Positions 26,900 through 34,830 of a DNA stretch of 62,836 bases are shown piece by piece. Made by a program: the position numbers and the translations under genes. Within the stretch, counting starts at the first letter, position 1, and the number at the start of each line of letters is the position of its first letter. Origin of the DNA: a virus; IMG/VR virus record IMGVR_UViG_3300009183_000098, positions 1 to 62,836 of that record, one strand, 5' to 3'. The notes under the pieces were generated by a model, which was not told the origin of the DNA, did not search any database, and saw only the letters and a list, made by a program, of their open reading frames with translations.

Positions 26900-27693
26900 T
26901 AACCATGAACATTCTTGGGCGTAAAGGAAAATTAGGAAACCAAATGTTTCAATATGCCATGTTGGTAGGAATTAACGATAAATCTGGGTACTCGGTTATA
27001 ATAGATGAGGACATTGATAGTAAGTCACATAATAATTTCTCCATAAGAAATATATTTGATATCAAAGTACCTCATTTTTACAATGAAGCGGGAATACATA
27101 CTAATAAAAAATATGTTGAAGAGCAATTTAATTTTGACAGATTCTTTCCTAAAAAAGTTACAGATAATATGGATTTCGATGGGCATTTCCAAACAGAAAA
27201 ATATTTTTCCCATTGCTCAGATCTTATTAGAAAAGAATTTACCTTTAAAAAAGATATAATTGAAAAAGCAACTACTATCCTATCACTTTTCAATAAAGAT
27301 CAGCCGATAGTATCAATACATGTACGTAGAGGAGATTATGTAGATTTACCAAATCACCACCCATTATGCTCACCTAAATATTATGCATCTGCTATAGAAT
27401 ATTTTAATAATCTAAACCCTCAGTTTATTGTTACTTCTGATGATATTGAATGGTGTAAGACAAATTTACATATCCCAAATGCTTACTATACTTCGAATGA
27501 ACAAGGCGTTGATATGTGTTTGATGAGTATGTCTGATCACAATATCATAGCCAATAGTACGTTTGGTTGGTGGGGTGCATGGCTAAACAATAATCCAGAT
27601 AAAATAGTAATTGCCCCGAAAATATGGTTTGGGCCGGCATATGCACACTTTGATACAAACGATCTTTATTGCGAAAATTGGGTACAATTATGA
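26896..27693 (+). CDS. GT11-family alpha-1,2-fucosyltransferase
   Basis: 265 aa. The hallmark HVRRGDY (142-148) binds GDP-fucose, and GRKGKLGNQMFQYA near the N-terminus and IANSTFGWWGAWLN near residue 215 are GT11 motifs I and III. Members add fucose in alpha-1,2 linkage, usually to galactose. A GT25-type galactosyltransferase just upstream could supply that galactose, which is inference. ATGA overlaps link it to both neighbours. ATG 26896 is kept because of that coupling; ATG 26905 is an alternative. Confidence 0.9.
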   Translation: MITMNILGRKGKLGNQMFQYAMLVGINDKSGYSVIIDEDIDSKSHNNFSIRNIFDIKVPHFYNEAGIHTNKKYVEEQFNFDRFFPKKVTDNMDFDGHFQTEKYFSHCSDLIRKEFTFKKDIIEKATTILSLFNKDQPIVSIHVRRGDYVDLPNHHPLCSPKYYASAIEYFNNLNPQFIVTSDDIEWCKTNLHIPNAYYTSNEQGVDMCLMSMSDHNIIANSTFGWWGAWLNNNPDKIVIAPKIWFGPAYAHFDTNDLYCENWVQL

Positions 27694-28433
27694 AAACAAG
27701 TATAAGTGATTATGATGAATATAAAAATTTCTGTCAACTTGCCGCGTCTGATGACCTTGTATTTTCTACGTTTAGACAGCACGCCCCGTATACCGCTATA
27801 TTAGAACATGTTTCTTATGAACTAGGGCAGAGGTATGCAGATTGGATCGGAAGTGCAGCTAATTTTACTGAAAAGCGTTTGGAAACTGCCAAATTAAATG
27901 ATGTTCACGGTGGAGCCACAATAGTTAAATATAACAGTACATTTAATGACATTTGTCCAAGCACATTGCGGTATTTAAAAGTTGCTTTAGAATTGGAACA
28001 ATTATTTGGTTCTTTAGACAATTTTAAAATTGTAGAAATTGGTGTAGGATATGGAGGCCAATGCAATTTGATCAGTAACTTATGGAACATAAATTCATAC
28101 ACACTAATTGATTTACAAGAACCTTTAAATTTGTCTAAAAAATTTTTAGAGAATGATGAAAAGAAATATTGGGCAACTTTAGATACATTAAATATCACTG
28201 ACTACGATTTAGTTATAAGTAATTATGCTTTCTCTGAATGTAGTAGGAATATTCAATTAAGTTATGTTGATGTTGTCTTGAATCGGTCACGACATGGATA
28301 TATAACATATAATAATATAAGCCATTTATTTAATGTAGATTCTTTAAGCAGAGAAGAATTTAAAAATGTAATAACATGCACAGAAATCCCAGAAATACCT
28401 GTTTCCGGCGATAATAGTATTTTTTATTGGTAA
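27690..28433 (+). CDS. Putative sugar O-methyltransferase
   Basis: 247 aa from ATG 27690, which overlaps the fucosyltransferase stop. STLRYLKVALELEQLFG then IVEIGVGYGGQCNLIS (motif I), SYTLIDLQEPL (motif II) and LVISNYAFSECSRNIQ match the 'putative sugar O-methyltransferase' family found in surface-glycan clusters. It is the last gene of the sugar operon; 30 nt follow before the next gene. With FkbM upstream, the glycan would carry two methylations or methylation on two residues. Confidence 0.82.
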   Translation: MKTSISDYDEYKNFCQLAASDDLVFSTFRQHAPYTAILEHVSYELGQRYADWIGSAANFTEKRLETAKLNDVHGGATIVKYNSTFNDICPSTLRYLKVALELEQLFGSLDNFKIVEIGVGYGGQCNLISNLWNINSYTLIDLQEPLNLSKKFLENDEKKYWATLDTLNITDYDLVISNYAFSECSRNIQLSYVDVVLNRSRHGYITYNNISHLFNVDSLSREEFKNVITCTEIPEIPVSGDNSIFYW

Positions 28434-28463
28434 TAAATTAACAACACTAACACAGAGAATTTT

Positions 28464-28718
28464 ATGAACAAAGAAGTTACATTAGAAGTACCATTAGCAC
28501 TACAACAATTGATTCAAACCAACAATCAATTACTACGGAAATATCAGAGTGAATTATTACAGCAGATCCAAGAATCCAATGCACAAATGATGCAGATTCT
28601 TCGACTGAGTGGAGAAGCAGGGTGGAAATTGGACATGGAACGTATGGTCTACGTTCGACCAAAAACTGAAGACGAAGAAGACGCCGTTGTCAATACGTCG
28701 GAGACTACAGAAGCATAA
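28464..28718 (+). CDS. Small acidic/helical protein, unknown
   Basis: 84 aa. Helical Gln/Leu-rich first half (LALQQLIQTNNQLLRKYQSELLQQ-type heptads) and an acidic tail (KTEDEEDAVVNTSETTEA). It overlaps the helicase start through TAATG, so it may be a partner of that enzyme. Not recognised. Confidence 0.6.
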   Translation: MNKEVTLEVPLALQQLIQTNNQLLRKYQSELLQQIQESNAQMMQILRLSGEAGWKLDMERMVYVRPKTEDEEDAVVNTSETTEA

Positions 28719-30595
28719 TGCATTCGTCATTAGACGAAGTATTGTTTACATGGGGTAAATATACGGGGCAGACATTGGGAAATGTACTGCGAACTGCCCC
28801 AACCTATTTACAATGGATTGTCTCCACGCCAGGATTGCCCACGGTTTGGGTGGAGGCATCGGCCCGAGCACTAAATGGTGGTGATGTAAGTGATCTATCA
28901 TTGCCCCGTGCAAAAACTGCATACAAACCTCAAACACAAGAAACACAAATAGGACCAATTACCATCGACTTAAAAGATGCAAAAACGGCCTATGTTGTTA
29001 TGCCCTATAACAAAACCTTGATGGAACAATTCAAGTATGAGATTGATGGCCGAAAATGGAATGGGGATGACAAAAGATGGGAATTTCCATCGGTACAATT
29101 ACCCAAGATGGTGAAGACATTTCCATCGGCAACACTATCTAGTACTGCCGAAAAACTGTTGACGAAACTGCAAGCTCGACGGGAAGAGTTAGATGAAATT
29201 CGTGAACAAGAAGATACAGATTTTCAAATACCAGGATTAAAATTAAACCTGTATGGCTACCAAAAAGTTGGCGTACAATTTATAGATAGAGCAGGTGGAA
29301 GGTGTCTAATTGCAGACGCTCCTGGTCTTGGGAAGACCGTACAGGCCATTGCTTATGCCCAACTACACAACTTGAAGGCCCTTATTGTATGTCCCCTTAG
29401 CGTGGTCGTGAACTGGCAACGCGAGGTCAAAAAGTTCACGGGGAAACCCGCAACCATCTGGGATAGTAAAACCTATGATGGACATCTTGATCATCAGTTC
29501 CACATAACGCATTACGATGCCGTTGCGAAGAACAATCATTGGTTGCGTAACCAAAACTTTGATTTGTTGGTCTGCGATGAAGCAACCTATTTGAAGAATC
29601 GTCAAACGATTCGGGCAAAAAGTGTATTGGGGTCATATAAAGAACGACGAAAGTTTCCGGGCATTAAAACGAAATATACCATATTTCTCACGGGAACGCC
29701 TGTCATGTCCCGTCCGATTGAAGCGTTCTCCTTATTGAACTTCTTAGACAAAGAACGATTTAATAACTTCATGCACTTCACGCAACGATATGGTGGCTGG
29801 AAAGGTGCGGCACCAATGAATCTGCAAGATTTACATGATCGCACGAAAGATTTGGTAATTCGACGAAAAAAGGACCAAGTATTGAAAGAATTGCCCAATA
29901 AGCAACGCAATGATTTATATGTCGAACTGACCAAAGATGAAAAGGGTGAGTATAACAAACTGTTGAAAGAAATGTTTGGGAAGTGGAAAATGGATGGTAG
30001 ACCTTCTATCCAACACATGCCGAAGTTGCAGGGATTCTTAATTGAAAAGAAATTACCACGATTAATTGAAATGATTGATGAATTTATTGACAACGATAGG
30101 TCTATACTCATTTTCAGTTGTTATATTAAACCCCTACAAGCATTGGCGCAACACTATGGTAATAAGGCGGCATTATTAACGGGTGAGATGAATAGAACCG
30201 TCCGACAAACATCCATTGATAGATTGATTGCTCAAGAAGCAAAGGTCGGATTGTTTAGTTTGCGAGCAGCAGGTATGGGTATTGATGGATTGCAAAAAGT
30301 CATTGATACGGTCGTTTTTATCGACATGGGTTGGTTACCCGCGGAACACGAACAAGCAGAAGATCGTACGCACCGAATCGGCCAAAAAGGACAAGTTCAA
30401 GTGTATTATATGATGTGCGAAGGCACCATTGACGAAAATATGCGAGATACCTTGAAAGAAAAGCAAGAGATTGCTGATATGATTGTCGATGGCGCATTAG
30501 TCACCCCAGACCGTAGTAAATCTATGTTTAAAGAATTTGTAAAACAAATTAATATTGAATATCGACAACAGTTTGAGACAGAAACCTTAGACTAA
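28718..30595 (+). CDS. SNF2-family helicase with HARP-like domain (SMARCAL1-type)
   Basis: 625 aa. Order: residues 1-35 VLFTWGKYTGQTLGNVL and YLQWIV, a small ExoX-C/DUF3820-like DNA-binding motif; about 85-125 FKYEIDGRKWNGDDKRWEFP, a HARP-like motif; then SF2 motor domains with Walker A DAPGLGKT, DEAT as the DExx box, LTGTPVMSRP (motif III), HFTQRYGG, and C-terminal FSLRAAGMGIDGLQ and EDRTHRIGQ (motif VI). SMARCAL1-type proteins anneal RPA-coated single strands and remodel forks; this suggests a role comparable to T4 UvsW. It is the only replication-type gene between the sugar operon and the baseplate genes. Confidence 0.88.
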   Translation: MHSSLDEVLFTWGKYTGQTLGNVLRTAPTYLQWIVSTPGLPTVWVEASARALNGGDVSDLSLPRAKTAYKPQTQETQIGPITIDLKDAKTAYVVMPYNKTLMEQFKYEIDGRKWNGDDKRWEFPSVQLPKMVKTFPSATLSSTAEKLLTKLQARREELDEIREQEDTDFQIPGLKLNLYGYQKVGVQFIDRAGGRCLIADAPGLGKTVQAIAYAQLHNLKALIVCPLSVVVNWQREVKKFTGKPATIWDSKTYDGHLDHQFHITHYDAVAKNNHWLRNQNFDLLVCDEATYLKNRQTIRAKSVLGSYKERRKFPGIKTKYTIFLTGTPVMSRPIEAFSLLNFLDKERFNNFMHFTQRYGGWKGAAPMNLQDLHDRTKDLVIRRKKDQVLKELPNKQRNDLYVELTKDEKGEYNKLLKEMFGKWKMDGRPSIQHMPKLQGFLIEKKLPRLIEMIDEFIDNDRSILIFSCYIKPLQALAQHYGNKAALLTGEMNRTVRQTSIDRLIAQEAKVGLFSLRAAGMGIDGLQKVIDTVVFIDMGWLPAEHEQAEDRTHRIGQKGQVQVYYMMCEGTIDENMRDTLKEKQEIADMIVDGALVTPDRSKSMFKEFVKQINIEYRQQFETETLD

Positions 30596-30598
30596 TGA

Positions 30599-30606
30599 TA
30601 TTTATA
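30599..30606 (+). promoter_or_regulatory. Late-promoter-like TGATATTTATATG motif
   Basis: TATTTATA preceded by TGA, 39 nt before the gp26-like gene, immediately after the helicase stop. It would start the baseplate/tape-measure transcript. Confidence 0.5.
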
Positions 30607-30645
30607 TGAAGTACGAGAACCACCAATACATAAAGAGGCTATACA

Positions 30646-31413
30646 ATGGCAGACCAACCAGTTACAGAAACAGTTGACATATTTCCCACGGAAACTATAG
30701 AGTTACCGTCTCGCGGAGTATTCTATCCAGAAGATAGTCCACTCCGCAGTGGACAAATTGAATTACGTTATATGACGGCAAAGCACGAAGATATTCTAAC
30801 TTCACAGAACTTAATTCAAAAGGGTGTTGTATTAGATAGATTGATTGACGCTTTAATTGCCACAAAGGGGGTGAAAGCGGCAGACTTGTTCTTAGGTGAC
30901 TTAAATGCAGTAATGGTTGCCGCAAGAATTTTGGGGTATGGGAAAGATTATGATGTGTCATTAGAATGCCCTTCGTGTGGGTCTACCGTGGAACAAATAA
31001 TAAACTTATCAGATCTTGAAACAGAAAACGCACCAGAATCTTCAGAAGCAAGTGAATTTACGTTAGTCCTTCCATTGTCTAAAGCAGAAATTACGTTGAA
31101 GTTGTTGACACGGGGTGATGAATTAGCAATTGATAAAGAATTAAAGGCATTGAAAAAAATCAGTTCTGATGTTGAATCGGAAAGTACTTCAAGATTAAAA
31201 GCAATGATTAAATCAGTAAATGGTGATACATCTAAAGGAAAGATTTGGGCATTTGTAGATAGTTTATTAGTTAAAGATGCACGATTTCTTCGTGAGCAGT
31301 ATCGTACTAAAGTACCTGATATTAATTTCAATGTCTCCGTGGATTGTAGTTGTGGTGCCGCACAGAAAGTGAGGTTGCCAATTGGCGTTAACTTTTTTTG
31401 GCCTGACGCCTGA
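30646..31413 (+). CDS. 26: Baseplate hub assembly protein, gp26-like (T4_baseplate family)
   Basis: 255 aa. ELPSRGVFYPEDSPLRSGQ, then IELRYMTAKHEDILTSQNL and IQKGVVLDRLIDALI are the recognisable start of the PF12322 family. A zinc-binding pair (CPSCGS near residue 108 and CSCGAAQ near residue 238) frames the middle domain, as in the T4-like relatives. It begins the baseplate/tape-measure block. Overlaps the next gene by 32 nt. Confidence 0.85.
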   Translation: MADQPVTETVDIFPTETIELPSRGVFYPEDSPLRSGQIELRYMTAKHEDILTSQNLIQKGVVLDRLIDALIATKGVKAADLFLGDLNAVMVAARILGYGKDYDVSLECPSCGSTVEQIINLSDLETENAPESSEASEFTLVLPLSKAEITLKLLTRGDELAIDKELKALKKISSDVESESTSRLKAMIKSVNGDTSKGKIWAFVDSLLVKDARFLREQYRTKVPDINFNVSVDCSCGAAQKVRLPIGVNFFWPDA

Positions 31414-31588
31414 ATATAAGGTCGATCTATTAAGAAATATCATGATTGTTGCACATTATTCAAAAGGTGCGTTTAGTGTAATGGACTTATACCAAATGCC
31501 GGTTTATCTTCGTAATTTCTATATGAAAGAATTTGGAAAGCTGAAAGAAGAAGAAAATAAACAAATGGAAAAGGCAAGCAAACGATGA
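31382..31588 (+). CDS. Small tail/hub assembly protein
   Basis: 68 aa from TTG 31382; GAGG lies 7 nt upstream. MYQMPVYLRNFYMKEFGKL-like sequence (DLYQMPVYLRNFYMKEF) and the Lys-rich tail (EEENKQMEKASK) are typical of the small protein that follows gp26 in marine T4-like phages. Its size and place before the tape measure are those of gp51-like or tail-assembly chaperone proteins. The exact role is uncertain. It overlaps the gp26-like gene by 32 nt and the next gene by ATGA. Confidence 0.65.
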   Translation: MALTFFGLTPEYKVDLLRNIMIVAHYSKGAFSVMDLYQMPVYLRNFYMKEFGKLKEEENKQMEKASKR

Positions 31589-31956
31589 TACTACTACGAA
31601 ATTTATTACAAGAAAATGATAGAGCATATAAAGGAATGTCTGTGTCTGGGAGTCCGTTGATTACCTTGGTGGGTGATCGACGGGCCTTCAAAGGTATGGG
31701 TGTTTCTGGGACTCCGTTGTATACCGTGGTGGGGAATAAACTGTATGCAGGGATGTCTGTATCTGGTGCACCATTGGCAACATTGGTTGGCGATCTTATT
31801 TTCAAAGGAATGTCAGTATCGGGCGCGCCAATGGCACGATTGGAACGGAATAGATCGTACAAAGGAATGGCAGTTTCGGGATCACCAATTGTTACAGTTC
31901 CTAGTGGAAACATCACAACGTTGTTTATTGCAACGTATCACGCTTTGGTCGAGTAA
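31585..31956 (+). CDS. Five-fold KGMxVSGxP repeat protein, unknown
   Basis: 123 aa made almost entirely of five repeats of about 20 residues: YKGMSVSGSPLITLVGD, FKGMGVSGTPLYTVVGN, YAGMSVSGAPLATLVGD, FKGMSVSGAPMARLERN, YKGMAVSGSPIVTVPSG. The spacing fits a small beta-solenoid or beta-prism, with VSGxP as a turn. It lies between the gp51-like gene and the tape measure, coupled upstream by ATGA and 4 nt from the tape measure. No known T4 counterpart comes to mind; a baseplate-hub or tube-tip component is a reasonable guess. Confidence 0.65.
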   Translation: MILLRNLLQENDRAYKGMSVSGSPLITLVGDRRAFKGMGVSGTPLYTVVGNKLYAGMSVSGAPLATLVGDLIFKGMSVSGAPMARLERNRSYKGMAVSGSPIVTVPSGNITTLFIATYHALVE

Positions 31957-31960
31957 TTAA

Positions 31961-34810
31961 ATGGCAGGATTTGATGATAGTGCACAGTATATTGAGGCAC
32001 AGAAATTAAAAGCAGAGCTTACTGCTGCTATGAACAGCGCAAGAAGTATGGCGAGTGCTATGCAGGGTGTTACTAGTGCGTTATCACAACATCAGACGGG
32101 TATACTAAAAGATGTAGCATCATTGATACAACGTCAAGCTCAATTTAATCAACAACGTCGATTAAAACAACAAGAAATGCAAATGACGGAACTTGAAATT
32201 TCTGCTGCAAAAAAACGTTTGCAAATTTCAAGACAAAGTACTCAGCAAATGGAAGATGCACTTGATGCTGCAGTGGCTGCTGGAGAAAGTGAAGAAAGAC
32301 TGTCGGCATTACGGGAAAGGTTTTATGCTGCTAAAGTCAAAGATGAATTAGCTGATCAAAATATCACAATTCGTTTGGCACAGGTTAAAAAAGATCAAGT
32401 CACACAACTAAAAAAACTGCCATATGCACAAATTGCAACGGCAGCTGCCGATTTAACAACGGCAATGAAAAATATTACACAACAGATTAATAAAACACAA
32501 GAACAGTTTGGTATTGCTGCAGGACAAGCTGCAAATCTCAAAGTAGACAATATCGTATCAAGTTTTAACAGTTATGTAGAATCGGCAAAATCTTTATTCA
32601 GCGGAAAACCAGAGTTCGGCGTTTCTGCCGAAATGATCGAAGGTGCGCAAGCCGCGTATCAAAATGAATTTGGTGGTATATTAACGACTGGCGCTGCCAA
32701 AGATTTGGCAATGCAAGCACGTACAATGGGTGTTACTGCGGAACAATTAACAAAAGCTCGTCGTGTATTCACGGCGCAGTCGTTAGGTAACGTTGCAGAA
32801 GCAAAAAAATCACAAGATAAATTTATTGCGGAATTTGCCAAGAAAGGATTGACATCAAAAGATGCAATGCAGGCTATCTCGCAATATTCAGAATTATTAG
32901 CACGTAATGGTACACGATTTGCACAATCATTCACTCGTGCTGCTGCAGACGCAAAGAAAATTGGAGTTGATTTAAATAAAGTTAGTCAGTTCGGTGATAG
33001 TCTCATTAGTGATTTTGAGGGATTCTTAGAAGGTCAAGCTGGGCTTGGGGCAATGGGATTCAACCTTGACTCAAATAGATTGGCACAGATTTCCGAAACT
33101 GGTAGTGATGCAGATTTATTTAATGAACTACGGTCGCAATTGGCCAGTACTGGAAAGGATATCACTAAACTTCGTAGATCAGAACGACTTGAATTAGAAT
33201 CGGCGTTTGGTATGAGTATCAGTGAAATGCAAAAATTGGCCGGTGAAACGCCTGACGGAGATACAAAAAGTCCAGAGGAATTGCAAGCAGATGCAAACGG
33301 ATTATTAACTCGACTTGCTGTGGGCATGGATTTAATGACCAAATTATTAAGTGCCATTTCAACGGGTGTATTGGCGTTGATTGCATTTAATACTGGAGTA
33401 ACTGCATTAGCAACAGGGGGTATAGCAGGAAGTATTGCTGCTGCATTACTTCCAATTGCTGCTGGTATTGCGACAATTGCCGCAGTGGTTGCGTTTTGGA
33501 AAATGGGTTCCAGTGAAATTGATAAAGGAAAAGAGTTATACAAATCTGGAGAAAAAGGGAAAGGCATCGCAGCTGGAGCACTAGGAGGGGGATTGATGGG
33601 AGGTGTCGCTGCAGCCGCTGGGTTGGCAATTGCAGGAGTTATTGCTGGCATGACCGGTGGCCTAGCAATACCTGTTATTGCCGGTCTGGCCCCAGCTATT
33701 ATGGGCGGTTCTATGGCTGCAGGCGCAGGACTCGGAGGTTATAGTGCTACGAAAGGTGATGACGTAGTATCCCAAACTGGCTATGGTAAACGTTCCTTGG
33801 TAACACCATCGGGTGTGATTGCATTAAATAATAAAGATAATATCATTGCGTATGCAGATGATTTAGACGGTACGAAAAAACTACCATATGGGTCTATTGC
33901 AAAGAAAGCCGTTGAAAAATACGAACAAATTGATGTATTTAAAAAACAAGTAAATGATACCTTTGCTCAATTAATTTCACCGTCTGGTGGATTTGGTCAA
34001 ATTTCAAAATTTCTTAACAAAGATTTGGGAGCTGCAGCCACTAATAAAGTGATGAGTGGAAAAGTTGGAGGGGCAATTGCTAAAGCCCAAGAACTGAAGG
34101 TAGGTGGCACTAGCGGATTACTTTCCATGGCGCAAAACAAGTTTGGTGATATCTTCGGTGGTAAGGCCGGTGGCGCAATGTCTAGTGTAAGTAATCTATT
34201 CACAGGTGGTGGTTCAACATCAAGTAATTTGATGAGTATGGCAACTAAGATTCCTGGCCTTGGTGGATTACTCGGAAAAGCTACGGGATTATTAGGTGGC
34301 GGTGGATTAAAAGGAGTGGCCGGAAGCTTACTTGGAAAAGTAGGATTGGGTAGTCTTGGCGGTAGTTTATTGGGCGGACCAATGGGATTGGCGGGTTCGT
34401 TGGCGGCACCATTACTCAAGAAAATTCCATTAGTTGGTGGTGCTCTTGCGTCAATTGCGGGTGGACCCGGTAAGTTGGTGGGTAGTGCATTGGGTAAGAT
34501 CGGTGGATTATTTGGGAAGAAGAAGGCTCCCGCAGTTTCTGCAATGGGCGCAATGATGCCTGACATGGGAAATATGATGTCGATGCTTCCATTCCTCTCT
34601 GGAGCACAATCTGCAGCAGCACAAGGTACTACACAACCACAAGCACAAATTTCAGTAGACACTTCTGGTATAGAAAAGCAACTGAATAATTTCATCAATG
34701 CACTCCAAGGTATACAGATTCATATGGATGGAGCAAAGGTTGGAAAAGCATTAGTAAATAGTAATGACGCCGCATCATCACTCGGCGTGTTCCGTGAACA
34801 GTCCCGTTAA
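31961..34810 (+). CDS. 29: Tape measure protein (gp29-like)
   Basis: 949 aa. The N-terminal third is helical and Gln/Ala-rich; a central Gly/Ala hydrophobic zone (about 470-590) contains membrane-like segments (LLTRLAVGMDLMTKLLSAIS, GVAAAAGLAIAGVIAGMTGG), and a conserved motif DDVVSQTGYGKRSLVTPSG with IALNNKDNIIAYADDL follows, as in tape measures of T4-like phages. The rest is Gly-rich (LLGKATGLLGGGG). It sets tail length and is ejected with DNA. Much longer than T4 gp29 (590 aa), implying a longer tail. Confidence 0.9.
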   Translation: MAGFDDSAQYIEAQKLKAELTAAMNSARSMASAMQGVTSALSQHQTGILKDVASLIQRQAQFNQQRRLKQQEMQMTELEISAAKKRLQISRQSTQQMEDALDAAVAAGESEERLSALRERFYAAKVKDELADQNITIRLAQVKKDQVTQLKKLPYAQIATAAADLTTAMKNITQQINKTQEQFGIAAGQAANLKVDNIVSSFNSYVESAKSLFSGKPEFGVSAEMIEGAQAAYQNEFGGILTTGAAKDLAMQARTMGVTAEQLTKARRVFTAQSLGNVAEAKKSQDKFIAEFAKKGLTSKDAMQAISQYSELLARNGTRFAQSFTRAAADAKKIGVDLNKVSQFGDSLISDFEGFLEGQAGLGAMGFNLDSNRLAQISETGSDADLFNELRSQLASTGKDITKLRRSERLELESAFGMSISEMQKLAGETPDGDTKSPEELQADANGLLTRLAVGMDLMTKLLSAISTGVLALIAFNTGVTALATGGIAGSIAAALLPIAAGIATIAAVVAFWKMGSSEIDKGKELYKSGEKGKGIAAGALGGGLMGGVAAAAGLAIAGVIAGMTGGLAIPVIAGLAPAIMGGSMAAGAGLGGYSATKGDDVVSQTGYGKRSLVTPSGVIALNNKDNIIAYADDLDGTKKLPYGSIAKKAVEKYEQIDVFKKQVNDTFAQLISPSGGFGQISKFLNKDLGAAATNKVMSGKVGGAIAKAQELKVGGTSGLLSMAQNKFGDIFGGKAGGAMSSVSNLFTGGGSTSSNLMSMATKIPGLGGLLGKATGLLGGGGLKGVAGSLLGKVGLGSLGGSLLGGPMGLAGSLAAPLLKKIPLVGGALASIAGGPGKLVGSALGKIGGLFGKKKAPAVSAMGAMMPDMGNMMSMLPFLSGAQSAAAQGTTQPQAQISVDTSGIEKQLNNFINALQGIQIHMDGAKVGKALVNSNDAASSLGVFREQSR

Positions 34811-34830
34811 ACTTTGTATGAGAAATACAC

